Part shown: piece after piece, positions 56,529 through 64,000 of the stretch | Position numbering within the stretch: the stretch's first letter is position 1 | Layout: every line of letters starts with the position of its first letter | Assembly (NCBI RefSeq): GCF_002000085.1 | Contig: NZ_MUZU01000005.1 | Coordinates: 62,001 to 126,000 of the forward strand | From: Pseudocolwellia agarivorans | Lineage (GTDB): Bacteria; Pseudomonadota; Gammaproteobacteria; Enterobacterales; Alteromonadaceae | Reading direction: 5' to 3' | DNA length: 64,000 nucleotides | Translations under genes and position numbers: made by a program | Notes under the pieces: generated by a model | What the model saw: the letters and a program-made list of their open reading frames with translations, nothing else | What the model was told of the DNA's origin: nothing | Database searches by the model: none

Positions 56529-57673
56529 CGTAATAACTCTGCAGGTTCGGCTTTAAAAATGACGGTTAAGGAAAATAGCCCCGCGAATAATGCGACAACC
56601 AATAAAAGAGCGGAGCTAGCAGCCATTAAATATACGGGTAAATCAATAATAATATCAAAGCGCTTTGATACTATGCGGATCAAGTGAGCAATAATAAAGG
56701 AAAGTGGTATGCTAGCTATTCCTATCCAAAATGCTTGCTCCATTGCTATACCTGCCAATACTCTACGACGTATACCTAATGCTCTTAATGAACCAAATTC
56801 TTTTATTTGCGCCAGAAAAGCCCCACGTAAGGTTTGACTTGCAATACCACAGCCTACTAATAAAGCAAAAGCCGCTGAGCCAAGTAATATTTTTCCTGGT
56901 CCTTGGAATATGTCACTAATACTATTATTTTTTGAGAAGCCTTCTACTGTTGTAGCTATTAAATTTTTGCCGCTTAGCATTAAATTTAATTCTGCGATTG
57001 TTTGTTGAATAAGTTGGGGATTTTTAACTTTTACAAGGTAAGCAGAGATATCTCTTTCTCTATCGCTAATTAATCTTAATGTTTGCTCAGAAGTAAATAC
57101 ATTTGGAAGCTGTGGGGTTGGTAAACCATCAAAAATAGCACCAACAATTATTTCTATATTGTCTATAGTAACTTTCTCCCCAACGCTTGCTGATAATAGT
57201 TTAGCGGCTGATCTGGATAGAATAACGGTACCTGGTGTTGATAATAATGCTCTAAAGCTTTCAGGAAATTGTTTCGGAAAAGACATTGAATGCTGACTAG
57301 GATCAACAGCTATGAGCATTACACGTATGATGGGCGGGCGGCTATTTGATGAACTTATAGTGTTTTCCTCTATTTTTTGCCATTGAGCCATGGCTCCAAA
57401 GCTAGACCAACCTGACACCATTTCAACTTGAGGATGCATCCAAATACTACTTTCATAACGAGTATCAATAGGTTGGGCTCTATAATGAGATTGCGTAGCA
57501 ATAACAACATCTGCTGTTATTTGTTGCTTTATTAGGCCAAATGTTTTGATATAACCGACAACAAAGCCGAGTTGTATCGTCATCAGTAAGCCAGCTAATA
57601 CCAATACAAAAATGGCTGTAGAATGACGTCGCCAATCATGTATTAAATTTGCTCTAGCTAATGAGATCATCAT
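56525..57673 (-). CDS. ABC transporter permease (FtsX-like, DevC-type)
   Basis: 382 residues: an N-terminal membrane helix (STAIFVLVLAGLLMTIQLGFVVGYI), a large periplasmic domain (about 50-260) and three C-terminal helices with GSLRALGIRRRVLAGIAMEQAFWIG, the FtsX-domain pattern. First gene of the five-gene export locus. Two ATGs in a row at the start; no strong ribosome site. Upstream 57674-57945 is a divergent promoter region without a clear motif. Confidence 0.85.
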   Translation of the reverse strand: MMISLARANLIHDWRRHSTAIFVLVLAGLLMTIQLGFVVGYIKTFGLIKQQITADVVIATQSHYRAQPIDTRYESSIWMHPQVEMVSGWSSFGAMAQWQKIEENTISSSNSRPPIIRVMLIAVDPSQHSMSFPKQFPESFRALLSTPGTVILSRSAAKLLSASVGEKVTIDNIEIIVGAIFDGLPTPQLPNVFTSEQTLRLISDRERDISAYLVKVKNPQLIQQTIAELNLMLSGKNLIATTVEGFSKNNSISDIFQGPGKILLGSAAFALLVGCGIASQTLRGAFLAQIKEFGSLRALGIRRRVLAGIAMEQAFWIGIASIPLSFIIAHLIRIVSKRFDIIIDLPVYLMAASSALLLVVALFAGLFSLTVIFKAEPAELLR

Positions 57674-57945
57674 GTAAAGTGGTATTTCCTATAGTAACTT
57701 TTTTATTGGGTCGTTTATTTTTAGCAGGGAAAGTTATGGCTGATTGATGTTCATAAAATCAACAGAAGTCCTTCAGAATTTAGGGGGTAGGTTGTTTTGT
57801 TATACTATATATCAATTCGCTATTAAATTAAAATAGAACACCGTAAAAAGTTAATTTTAATTTGTAACAATATTACTAGGTAATTGTTGTAAAAGATCTA
57901 CTTCATCGTTGTATGATAAAACATAATAATAGAACCTAAAGCAAC

Positions 57946-58506
57946 ATGAAGGAAAGTAGAGTGAAAGATGAAATATCTTTTGAAAACAATGAAGTGAATG
58001 TTCAATCTTTACCTCAAATTGAACAACTTAAGCTTGTAGCTATATCCAGTAAGCACCGTATGGCTAATTTAGGTATTAATATACTTTTAACCCTACTCGC
58101 GCTTATTATTGCCTTGTTTGTTCATTTTCAAAATTTTATGCCTATATCCCCTAACGCCGTAAAAACGGTCCCAATTATTTGCGTGATATTAGCACTCATA
58201 TTGTTAGGTAAAACTATCTTTGGTTTTTTTGCTGATAAACGAAAATTTTACGCATTAAGAAACCAAGATTTAAGTTACATATCAGGCCTTATATTTAAAA
58301 AAGCAGTTACCCAACCTATATTACGTATTCAACATGTTGAGCTAAAGCGTGGGCCTATAGACCGTAAACTTGGATTGGCTAAAATACAGGTATTTAGCGC
58401 TGGCGGTGCGACACATACTTTTGAAATTCCGGGATTAGAAGTCGATACTGCAGAGTCTATTAGACAATTTATACTTGATCATAAAGATGTTGTTCATCAT
58501 GGATAA
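57946..58506 (+). CDS. PH-domain membrane protein (YdbS-like)
   Basis: 186 residues: two membrane helices (about 42-62 and 70-92) and a bacterial PH (bPH2, DUF304) domain (RKFYALRNQDLSYISGLIFKKAVTQPILRIQHVELKRGPIDRKLGLAKIQVFSAGG). The GTG at 57961 has a far better ribosome site (AAGGAAAG) than the ATG at 57946, so the true protein may start five residues later. Overlaps the next PH-domain gene by 8 bp; the pair corresponds to ydbS-ydbT of Bacillus. Role at the envelope unknown. Confidence 0.85.
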   Translation: MKESRVKDEISFENNEVNVQSLPQIEQLKLVAISSKHRMANLGINILLTLLALIIALFVHFQNFMPISPNAVKTVPIICVILALILLGKTIFGFFADKRKFYALRNQDLSYISGLIFKKAVTQPILRIQHVELKRGPIDRKLGLAKIQVFSAGGATHTFEIPGLEVDTAESIRQFILDHKDVVHHG

Positions 58507-60118
58507 TATTGAAAGTTCGCCTGAACAAGACAAACAAAAAGATACAGAGTTGTCACAGGCTAAAGATAATATCGTTAATGAACGTTTAACTCAAACGTGG
58601 CAACGGCTTGCTCCTATTGCCATGTGTTATTTTTTCGTAAAATTGCTTTATGTCTTTTTCAGTAATTTATTCTTTTTAATTCCAGCCGTTATTTTTGGCT
58701 ATAAGCATATTATTAATAACCCTTGGATATGGTTACCTGCATTATTGGGTGTGGTTATTTTTATTGGCTTGATTGTATTTTTAAATTTTTACTTTTTTCA
58801 ATACCGTTTAGTTAACGAACATATTGAAATTCGATCAGGTGTTTTTTCTAAAAAGCATATCAACTTACCTTTTACTCGTATTCAAAACGTAAAACTTGTT
58901 CAACCCATTTATTACCGCCCTTTTGGTTACACTTGCTTGGAACTTGATACCGCAGGCTCTGCCCAGCAGGAAGCTAAAATTGTTGCATTAAAACTCTCGT
59001 TTGCTGAAGCCTTAAAAAAAGAAATTTTAACCACACATGGTCAAAATGATATTCAACCTACAGAAATAAACGTAGAGCAAAGTAATGAACAAATAGTTGA
59101 AAACGACACTCAAGATGAAACCATATTAAACACGCGTTCCCTCAAAGACCTTATTATTCATGGAATAACCAATAATAGAGTATGGATATTTTTAGGGGGC
59201 TTAGCACCTTTTTTAGATGATATAGGGCGTTATGTTGATAACTTTTTTCAGAATTTAGGGATTGATATAGAGCAGTTGCTAACCTTTGCGGATAAGTCTT
59301 GGTGGCAAATTAGTTTATGGGCGTTAACATTAACCCTTTTGATTTTATTGCCTATTGTGCTGTTTTCAATAATTGGTTCCATCATTACTTTTTATAACTA
59401 CACCTTGAGTAAAATAGGCGACAGATATATTCGACGCAGTGGGTTATTAACTAAGCATGAAGTAACGATGAAATTACCCCGCTTACAAATGGTGTATAGG
59501 CAACAAGATTGGTTAGATATACTGCTTAATCGTATTAATCTAACCTTTGAACAAAACAATGTGATCGGGCAAAACGTTCAACCTGGCGGCTTAAATAATA
59601 AAATTATGGTGCCGTCGATTACTGCGGATGAATGCCAAACGCTGATCAATGATGTGTTTCCTGACAATACCATGGAAACATTAATTTATACGCGTATTAG
59701 TAAGCGATTTTTGTTACGCAATATCGGCTATATATTAACGCCTTTATTTATCGTGCTATCGGTTTTCGCGGCTACTACAGGGAAGTTCACATTACTAAAT
59801 TATTTAGTACCTGCATACTTAATATTGAGCGGATTAGTCTTTTGTCGTTGGTATCGTTGGGGTTATGCACAAGACAAATATTTTCTATATGTGCGTAAAG
59901 GAGTTTTAGGCGTCGACTATTGTTGCTTTCCTATCTACAAAGTACAACAGACTAAATTTATTCAAAGTGTGTTTATGAAACGCCACCAACTTTGTTCGTT
60001 ATCTATCGTATTAGCATCAGGTGCGGTAAATATTCCGTATATCAATGAACAACAAGGTTATAACATGACCAACGAGCTTTTATATCAAGTAGAAGAAAGT
60101 CGTCGATCTTGGATGTAA
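58499..60118 (+). CDS. PH-domain membrane protein (YdbT-like)
   Basis: About 539 residues from the ATG at 58499, which overlaps the end of the partner gene; the frame opens at 58475 inside that gene. About six membrane helices in pairs, each pair followed by a bPH2 domain (QYRLVNEHIEIRSGVFSKKHINLPFTRIQNVKLVQPIYYRPFGYTCLELDTAG; RYIRRSGLLTKHEVTMKLPRLQMVYRQQDW; KYFLYVRKGVLGVDYCCFPIYKVQQTKF). Acts with the smaller partner. Confidence 0.87.
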   Translation: MDNIESSPEQDKQKDTELSQAKDNIVNERLTQTWQRLAPIAMCYFFVKLLYVFFSNLFFLIPAVIFGYKHIINNPWIWLPALLGVVIFIGLIVFLNFYFFQYRLVNEHIEIRSGVFSKKHINLPFTRIQNVKLVQPIYYRPFGYTCLELDTAGSAQQEAKIVALKLSFAEALKKEILTTHGQNDIQPTEINVEQSNEQIVENDTQDETILNTRSLKDLIIHGITNNRVWIFLGGLAPFLDDIGRYVDNFFQNLGIDIEQLLTFADKSWWQISLWALTLTLLILLPIVLFSIIGSIITFYNYTLSKIGDRYIRRSGLLTKHEVTMKLPRLQMVYRQQDWLDILLNRINLTFEQNNVIGQNVQPGGLNNKIMVPSITADECQTLINDVFPDNTMETLIYTRISKRFLLRNIGYILTPLFIVLSVFAATTGKFTLLNYLVPAYLILSGLVFCRWYRWGYAQDKYFLYVRKGVLGVDYCCFPIYKVQQTKFIQSVFMKRHQLCSLSIVLASGAVNIPYINEQQGYNMTNELLYQVEESRRSWM

Positions 60119-60131
60119 TTCTTAAAAAACG

Positions 60132-60725
60132 TTAACGTATTTGTTGGCGGGGGGATTTGTCATGCTTAGGATTTATTTTAGCCGTTAGAATATGGTCTTG
60201 CCAATGGCCATTAATTTTCAAATAAGACTTAGCTAAACCTTCTTTTTCAAATCCACAACGTTGCAATAAACGTTCACTTCTTTTATTTTCAACCATGTAG
60301 TTTGCCATTATTCGGTGTAAGTCATATCTATCGTAAACGTAGGCAATACATTCGCTTAAAACATCATACATAATGCCTTGCCCTTGGTATCGAACGTCAA
60401 TTGAATACCCTAAATAACATGCTTGAAATACACCATGCACAATATTAGTAAAGTTGCATGACGCGACCATCTCTTTGTTTGTCGTATTTATAACTACAAA
60501 GTGTAGTGAGTTACCTAAGCAATAATTTTGATAGTGGCTCATTATTCTGGCTTTTGTTTCGGCCTCATTATAATAATGGCTATCACGCAAAGGCTCCCAA
60601 CAAGCGAGATGTTGCTTATTTCTAATTTCGTATGCGTTAACTAAAGTAAAATGTTCGGGTGTTAAAACATTGATTGATAAATTATCTTGAGTGCCTACAG
60701 TAAAGGTAGGAATTTCCTTATTCAT
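60132..60725 (-). CDS. rimJ: Ribosomal protein S5-alanine N-acetyltransferase RimJ
   Basis: 197 residues (E. coli RimJ 194), GNAT fold. Close pattern match to RimJ: CWEPLRDSHYY, CNFTNIVHGVFQACYLGYSIDVRYQGQGIMYDVL, HRIMANYMVENKRSERLLQRCGFEKEGLAKSYLKINGHWQDHILTA. Acetylates the N-terminus of S5. Convergent with the PH-domain genes, stop codons 13 bp apart. Confidence 0.9.
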   Translation of the reverse strand: MNKEIPTFTVGTQDNLSINVLTPEHFTLVNAYEIRNKQHLACWEPLRDSHYYNEAETKARIMSHYQNYCLGNSLHFVVINTTNKEMVASCNFTNIVHGVFQACYLGYSIDVRYQGQGIMYDVLSECIAYVYDRYDLHRIMANYMVENKRSERLLQRCGFEKEGLAKSYLKINGHWQDHILTAKINPKHDKSPRQQIR

Positions 60726-61244
60726 GTATTTATTAATCCTTTTATATATACCCGTAACTATTCAAGGTGCAGGTTTCAGTGGGAACTAAAAACAATTTAG
60801 GCACAGATTTTACGTTCCAAACAAAATCTAAGGTCTACATCCATGTATGCAAGGCATTAAGTTTACGTCATGGTTATTCTCGGTAACTGCTCCTGCGTTA
60901 CCCTAATGTCCTACATCCGTGTAGGAACCTGACTAAAGTTAATAACGAAGCATAAATTGTTTTTAGACCCATCGAAGAAGCGCTTGAGCAAAATCACTTC
61001 ATCGTTAATTCTTTTTATAAGGGAACAACCATTATTGCAAAGCATTGCCTTGAATTGATATCGCTCAAGTGCTCTGAAATAGCCTCTTGATTGGTAACGG
61101 GTATATTGTTCAATTTCATTTTACGTTAATTGAGTATGAATTCTAATGAAAACCCCATAAAATACGCACCATCTTATTAAAAATCGTCATTTGACCATCA
61201 AGGTAGCGAGCATTTCGTAAAACGTTTATGTTAGCTAAACACAT
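60726..61244. other. Gene-free stretch holding an inverted-repeat element
   Basis: No coding region was seen in these 519 bp between the divergent rimJ and GNAT-like genes. Most of it is the inverted-repeat element at 60746-61106. The remaining 138 bp before the GNAT-like gene presumably hold its promoter; no clear boxes were seen. Confidence 0.5.
60746..61106. mobile_element. Inverted-repeat element, possibly a non-autonomous repeat
   Basis: ATATACCCGTAAC (60746-60758) and GTAACGGGTATAT (61094-61106) are near-perfect reverse complements (one mismatch) bounding 361 bp. A second pair lies just inside: ATTCAAGG (60760-60767) and CCTTGAAT. The interior is richer in G+C than the flanks and includes a repeated phrase (TACATCC, TGTA). 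No gene is inside. It looks like a dispersed intergenic repeat rather than a single-copy promoter region. Confidence 0.5.
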
Positions 61245-61880
61245 ATGAACTTATCAATAACCTTTAAAAAACCAACGGTAAAAGGCGCGTACGATTGGCA
61301 ATTGTCGCAAGAGATCAACGTGAGTAATGAAGCTGGCGATGTTATCGCAAAAGCGGAAATAGAGCTTATAACCCTTAACAAACATCGCGATGCTGATAAA
61401 AGCTTTGCAATGCTTGATGAGCAAGAAGCTACCGATTGGGAATTACCATTAGGTGTTTATTTTAAAAAACAAAATTTAATAGCAGAATATTGCGAAAAGC
61501 TTTTAGTTAAGCCAGATACTAACGCAAAAACACATATTATGATTGAAGCAATAAGTGTACAGCCTGCTTACAGAAAACAAGGCGTAGCTAAGTATTTATT
61601 GAATGAAATTGCTCTACATTACCCTAAAGTTCAATCGTTAAATGTGATGAGTATGGCGATGAATTTATTTGTAGATTTAGAGTTTTGTAATGGTGAAGAA
61701 AATACGCAATATTACACAAAACTAGCACTTGAAAATGAAGCCATAGCAAACGAAGAGCTAAAAGCATTTTTTACAGCAAGTGGTTTTATGCAGGTAGAAA
61801 TAGATGAAAGCTTATTAGCTGAACCACTGCCTTTTGAATTGTTTATTGCAAGTCCCGCAACGATTAAAGCTATTGCTTAA
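61245..61880 (+). CDS. GNAT-like acetyltransferase of unknown substrate
   Basis: 211 residues. A GNAT acetyl-CoA-binding motif is seen in MIEAISVQPAYRKQGVAKYLLNEIALHYP (Q/RxxGxA type, about residues 103-131). The N-terminal 100 residues and the C-terminal 80 (ELKAFFTASGFMQVEIDESLLAEPLPFELF) are not recognised; ASGFMQV recalls the final GNAT strand. Substrate unknown. A terminator-like hairpin follows. Confidence 0.65.
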   Translation: MNLSITFKKPTVKGAYDWQLSQEINVSNEAGDVIAKAEIELITLNKHRDADKSFAMLDEQEATDWELPLGVYFKKQNLIAEYCEKLLVKPDTNAKTHIMIEAISVQPAYRKQGVAKYLLNEIALHYPKVQSLNVMSMAMNLFVDLEFCNGEENTQYYTKLALENEAIANEELKAFFTASGFMQVEIDESLLAEPLPFELFIASPATIKAIA

Positions 61881-61908
61881 GCATACAGCCTTACTCAATA
61901 GAAGAGTG

Positions 61909-61940
61909 AGTTATCCATTCATAAGTATGATTGGATAACT
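61909..61940. terminator. Hairpin between GNAT-like gene and slmA
   Basis: AGTTATCCA and TGGATAACT form a perfect 9-bp stem, extended inward by TTCATA/TATGAT with one mismatch. It lies between two convergent genes and is followed by TTTAAA; probably serves both. Confidence 0.6.
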
Positions 61941-61948
61941 TTAAACGC

Positions 61949-62545
61949 TTACTTACTCGCCATTAAAAATTGCCACTGTTCGTTAAAATCATCACTTGGT
62001 TTTTTAGCAAAGCTCGATCTTACATATTGGCTGATTTTACCTTCAGCAAAAGAAACAATAATATTAGCTAAGGCAAGTTCGTTAATGGTAAAACCTTTAC
62101 CTTCTCTTAATTTACGTTCTCTTAATACTTGTTTGAATTGAGATTCTAGTTTTTCAAAAAACTGATTTACACGCGCGCGTAAACGTTCGTTCTCACCCAT
62201 TAAAGCATCGCCACTTAAAATGCGGCACATACCCGGATTGCGTTCAGCAAATACTAGCAACACATGTAAAATATGATGGCAGCGTACTAACGCTTCTTTA
62301 TGATCTGTTAAAATAAGATTTATTCTTGAGAAAATAGATTCTTCTATAAAATCAATTAACCCTTCAAACATTCTCGCTTTTGATGGGAAGTGACGATATA
62401 AAGCGGCTTCAGAAACACCTACATCAGCAGCTAATTTTGCGGTAGTAATACGTTGTCCAGGGCTAGTTTCAAGCATGCTAGCTAAACATTCTAAAATTTG
62501 CTGTTTACGATTGGTTTTTGGATTTACAGCCACTGAAATTCTCAT
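61949..62545 (-). CDS. slmA: Nucleoid occlusion factor SlmA
   Basis: TetR-fold DNA-binding protein that blocks FtsZ rings over the nucleoid. 198 residues with [57 protein letters not shown] (helix-turn-helix) and the SlmA-type [41 protein letters not shown]. Lies next to coaBC; in E. coli and many relatives dut stands between them, here only 168 bp without a gene. Confidence 0.93.
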   Translation of the reverse strand: MRISVAVNPKTNRKQQILECLASMLETSPGQRITTAKLAADVGVSEAALYRHFPSKARMFEGLIDFIEESIFSRINLILTDHKEALVRCHHILHVLLVFAERNPGMCRILSGDALMGENERLRARVNQFFEKLESQFKQVLRERKLREGKGFTINELALANIIVSFAEGKISQYVRSSFAKKPSDDFNEQWQFLMASK

Positions 62546-62705
62546 TATTTTAATTATTAATAAACGAATTCTAACGGTTTTATATTGGTGCTTTCAACTA
62601 CTTTAATATGGAAGTTATTTATTATCCTGAAAATGGCTTATTAATCAGTAAGTATATTTAAATTAATAAATGTAGGGTATGTGGTTACTTACTATTTTTA
62701 AAAAT

Positions 62706-62734
62706 AAAGTACGTTATTTAACGTACTTTTTAGC
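62706..62734 (-). terminator. coaBC terminator overlapping its stop codon
   Basis: Read on the minus strand, AAAGTACGTT and AACGTACTTT form a perfect 10-bp stem with loop AAAT, followed by ATTTTTA on the downstream (lower-coordinate) side. The 5' arm codes for the last residues (KYV) of CoaBC and the loop holds the stop codon region. Confidence 0.7.
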
Positions 62735-63922
62735 TATTTCAGCGACTAAGGTTTGTGCTAGTTTTGCTTTGCTGGTAAGTGGTAAATGTATTTCATTATT
62801 CGCCGTAAATAAGGTTAACGAATTATCATCACTGTTAAAACCTTGCCCTTGTATAGATACATTGTTTGCACAAATTAAATCTAAATTTTTGCGGGCTAGC
62901 TTAGCTTTAGCGTATTGCTCTACATCTTGTGTCTCTGCGGCAAAACCAACGGTATAAGGCTTATTAGTTAGTGATGCAACATCAGCCACAATGTCTGGGT
63001 TTTTCACTAATTCAATGGTTAGGTTGTCGTTATCTGAGGTTTTCTTAATTTTGTGATCAGCAACTTCAGCAACGCGGTAGTCGGCAACAGCAGCACAGGC
63101 GACAAATACATCGGCTTGTTCTGCTAATACGAGTGCGTGTTTATGCATATCTCTTGCACTTTCAACTTTTATTACCTTACAGTTTTGTGGTGTGGTAATC
63201 GTTACAGGGCCTGAAATAATCGTGACTTTAGCACCTGCTTTTTGTGCCGCATCAGCAATTGCATAGCCCATTTTTCCGGAGCTATGATTAGAAATGTATC
63301 TAACGGGATCAATCGCTTCACGCGTAGGGCCAGCAGTGATCACCCAATGTTGATTCGCTAATAGATTATTTGTTTTATTTTCTTGATAAAAATCGCAAGC
63401 AAGGGTGACTAAATCAGGTACATCAAGCATTCTGCCCAAACCTATATCGCCACAAGCTTGTTCGCCTGCACCTGGTCCCCAAAGTGTTACGTTACGAGCT
63501 TTTAAAATACTTATGTTGTTTTGAGTAGCTTGTGCGTGCCACATTTGTTGATTCATCGCTGGCGCAATAACCAAAGGAGCGTCGCTCGCTAAACAAATGG
63601 TAGTGAGTAAATCATTCGCCATGCCATGACTAATACGGGCGATAACATCGGCTGTTGCTGGCGCAATTAAAATTAAATCAGCCCATTTAGCTAATTCAAT
63701 ATGTCCCATGGCAAGCTCTGCTTGCGTGTCTAGTAAGCTGTCTGAAACTGCATTGCCAGAAACGGCTTGTAGGCTTAATGGGGTAATAAAGGCTTTCGCA
63801 CCGTTGGTCATTACTACTCTAATATTAGCGCCTTGCTCTTTTAAGCGGCGAACTAACTCAGGTGTTTTATAAGCAGCAATTCCACCACTTATTCCCAGTA
63901 CAATATTTTTACCTTTCAGCAT
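62714..63922 (-). CDS. coaBC: CoaBC: phosphopantothenoylcysteine synthetase/decarboxylase
   Basis: Bifunctional enzyme of coenzyme A synthesis. 402 residues. The CoaC half (about 1-190) has the flavin-binding start [31 protein letters not shown] and the active-site Cys in [13 protein letters not shown]. The CoaB half has [45 protein letters not shown] and [22 protein letters not shown]. The gene starts 78 bp before the window edge; nothing recognisable lies in 63923-64000. Confidence 0.95.
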   Translation of the reverse strand: MLKGKNIVLGISGGIAAYKTPELVRRLKEQGANIRVVMTNGAKAFITPLSLQAVSGNAVSDSLLDTQAELAMGHIELAKWADLILIAPATADVIARISHGMANDLLTTICLASDAPLVIAPAMNQQMWHAQATQNNISILKARNVTLWGPGAGEQACGDIGLGRMLDVPDLVTLACDFYQENKTNNLLANQHWVITAGPTREAIDPVRYISNHSSGKMGYAIADAAQKAGAKVTIISGPVTITTPQNCKVIKVESARDMHKHALVLAEQADVFVACAAVADYRVAEVADHKIKKTSDNDNLTIELVKNPDIVADVASLTNKPYTVGFAAETQDVEQYAKAKLARKNLDLICANNVSIQGQGFNSDDNSLTLFTANNEIHLPLTSKAKLAQTLVAEIAKKYVK

Positions 63923-64000
63923 TTTCTAACTACACGTATATAAATTCAATAAGTATAAAGATACCACTAATCGCTAACATATTGAAATTTTGAGTGGAAT

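Overview
The window reads as chromosome of a low-GC marine gammaproteobacterium of the order Alteromonadales, most like Colwelliaceae (Colwellia or Thalassotalea type). The basis is the family make-up and gene order of the core blocks (rsmD | ftsY-ftsE-ftsX, rpoH; tatABC; lptM-lysA-dapF-yigA-yigB-uvrD | cyaY-hemCDXY; slmA and coaBC), the high A+T content, and genes such as the SapC-family and DUF3630-like proteins. This placement is inference; no rRNA or tRNA gene was seen.

Positions 1-11208 are accessory and even richer in A+T. I read them as the cargo end of a Tn7-like transposon. Three near-identical sites resembling Tn7 TnsB-binding sites lie at 11069-11200, and the outermost is followed, at the same distance as in Tn7, by a terminal ACA at 11206-11208. 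The transposition genes would lie to the left of the window. The visible cargo has three parts. (i) A receiver-like protein, cut by the window edge, and an HNH endonuclease form a possible defence pair. (ii) A stand-alone N6-adenine DNA methyltransferase sits behind a palindromic operator-like site. (iii) A microcin-like cluster spans 3551-10948.

The microcin-like cluster encodes a CvaA-like adaptor, a CvaB-like C39 peptidase/ABC exporter, a double-glycine precursor peptide, a large protein with SelO/YdiU-type motifs (MchC/MceJ-like), a small HlyC-fold protein (MchD/MceI-like), a CPBP membrane protein (possible immunity) and a nucleotidyltransferase. The modification pair recalls the enzymes that attach siderophore to class IIb microcins. 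However, the predicted mature peptide is very acidic, has no Lys, Arg or Cys, and lacks the Ser-rich C-terminus of that class, so the modification may be a different one. Between the intact precursor and the modification gene lie the decayed remains of a tandem duplication: a truncated start of the modification gene and a frameshifted second precursor.

From 11.7 kb onward the content is core-like. 11.7-14.1 kb: SulP transporter plus universal stress protein. 14.2-21.2 kb: lactonase-like lipoprotein, SapC-family protein, a giant coiled-coil protein, a YjaG-like protein and a serine hydrolase. 21.2-26.0 kb: rsmD, ftsYEX, rpoH. 26-36.5 kb: three c-di-GMP enzymes interleaved with tatABC, tatD, hemB and small conserved genes. 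36.7-39.4 kb: cytochrome c, recQ, a thioesterase. 39.5-50.5 kb: the uvrD...lptM block back to back with cyaY-hemCDXY. 50.5-57.7 kb: an AAA ATPase, a MITE-like repeat, and a five-gene export locus (MacB/Dev-type ABC, adaptor, outer-membrane factor, extra ABC exporter). 57.9-64 kb: two PH-domain membrane proteins, rimJ, a second inverted-repeat element, a GNAT-like protein, slmA and coaBC. Two genes expected from enterobacterial synteny, xerC (next to yigA) and dut (between coaBC and slmA), are not at their usual places.
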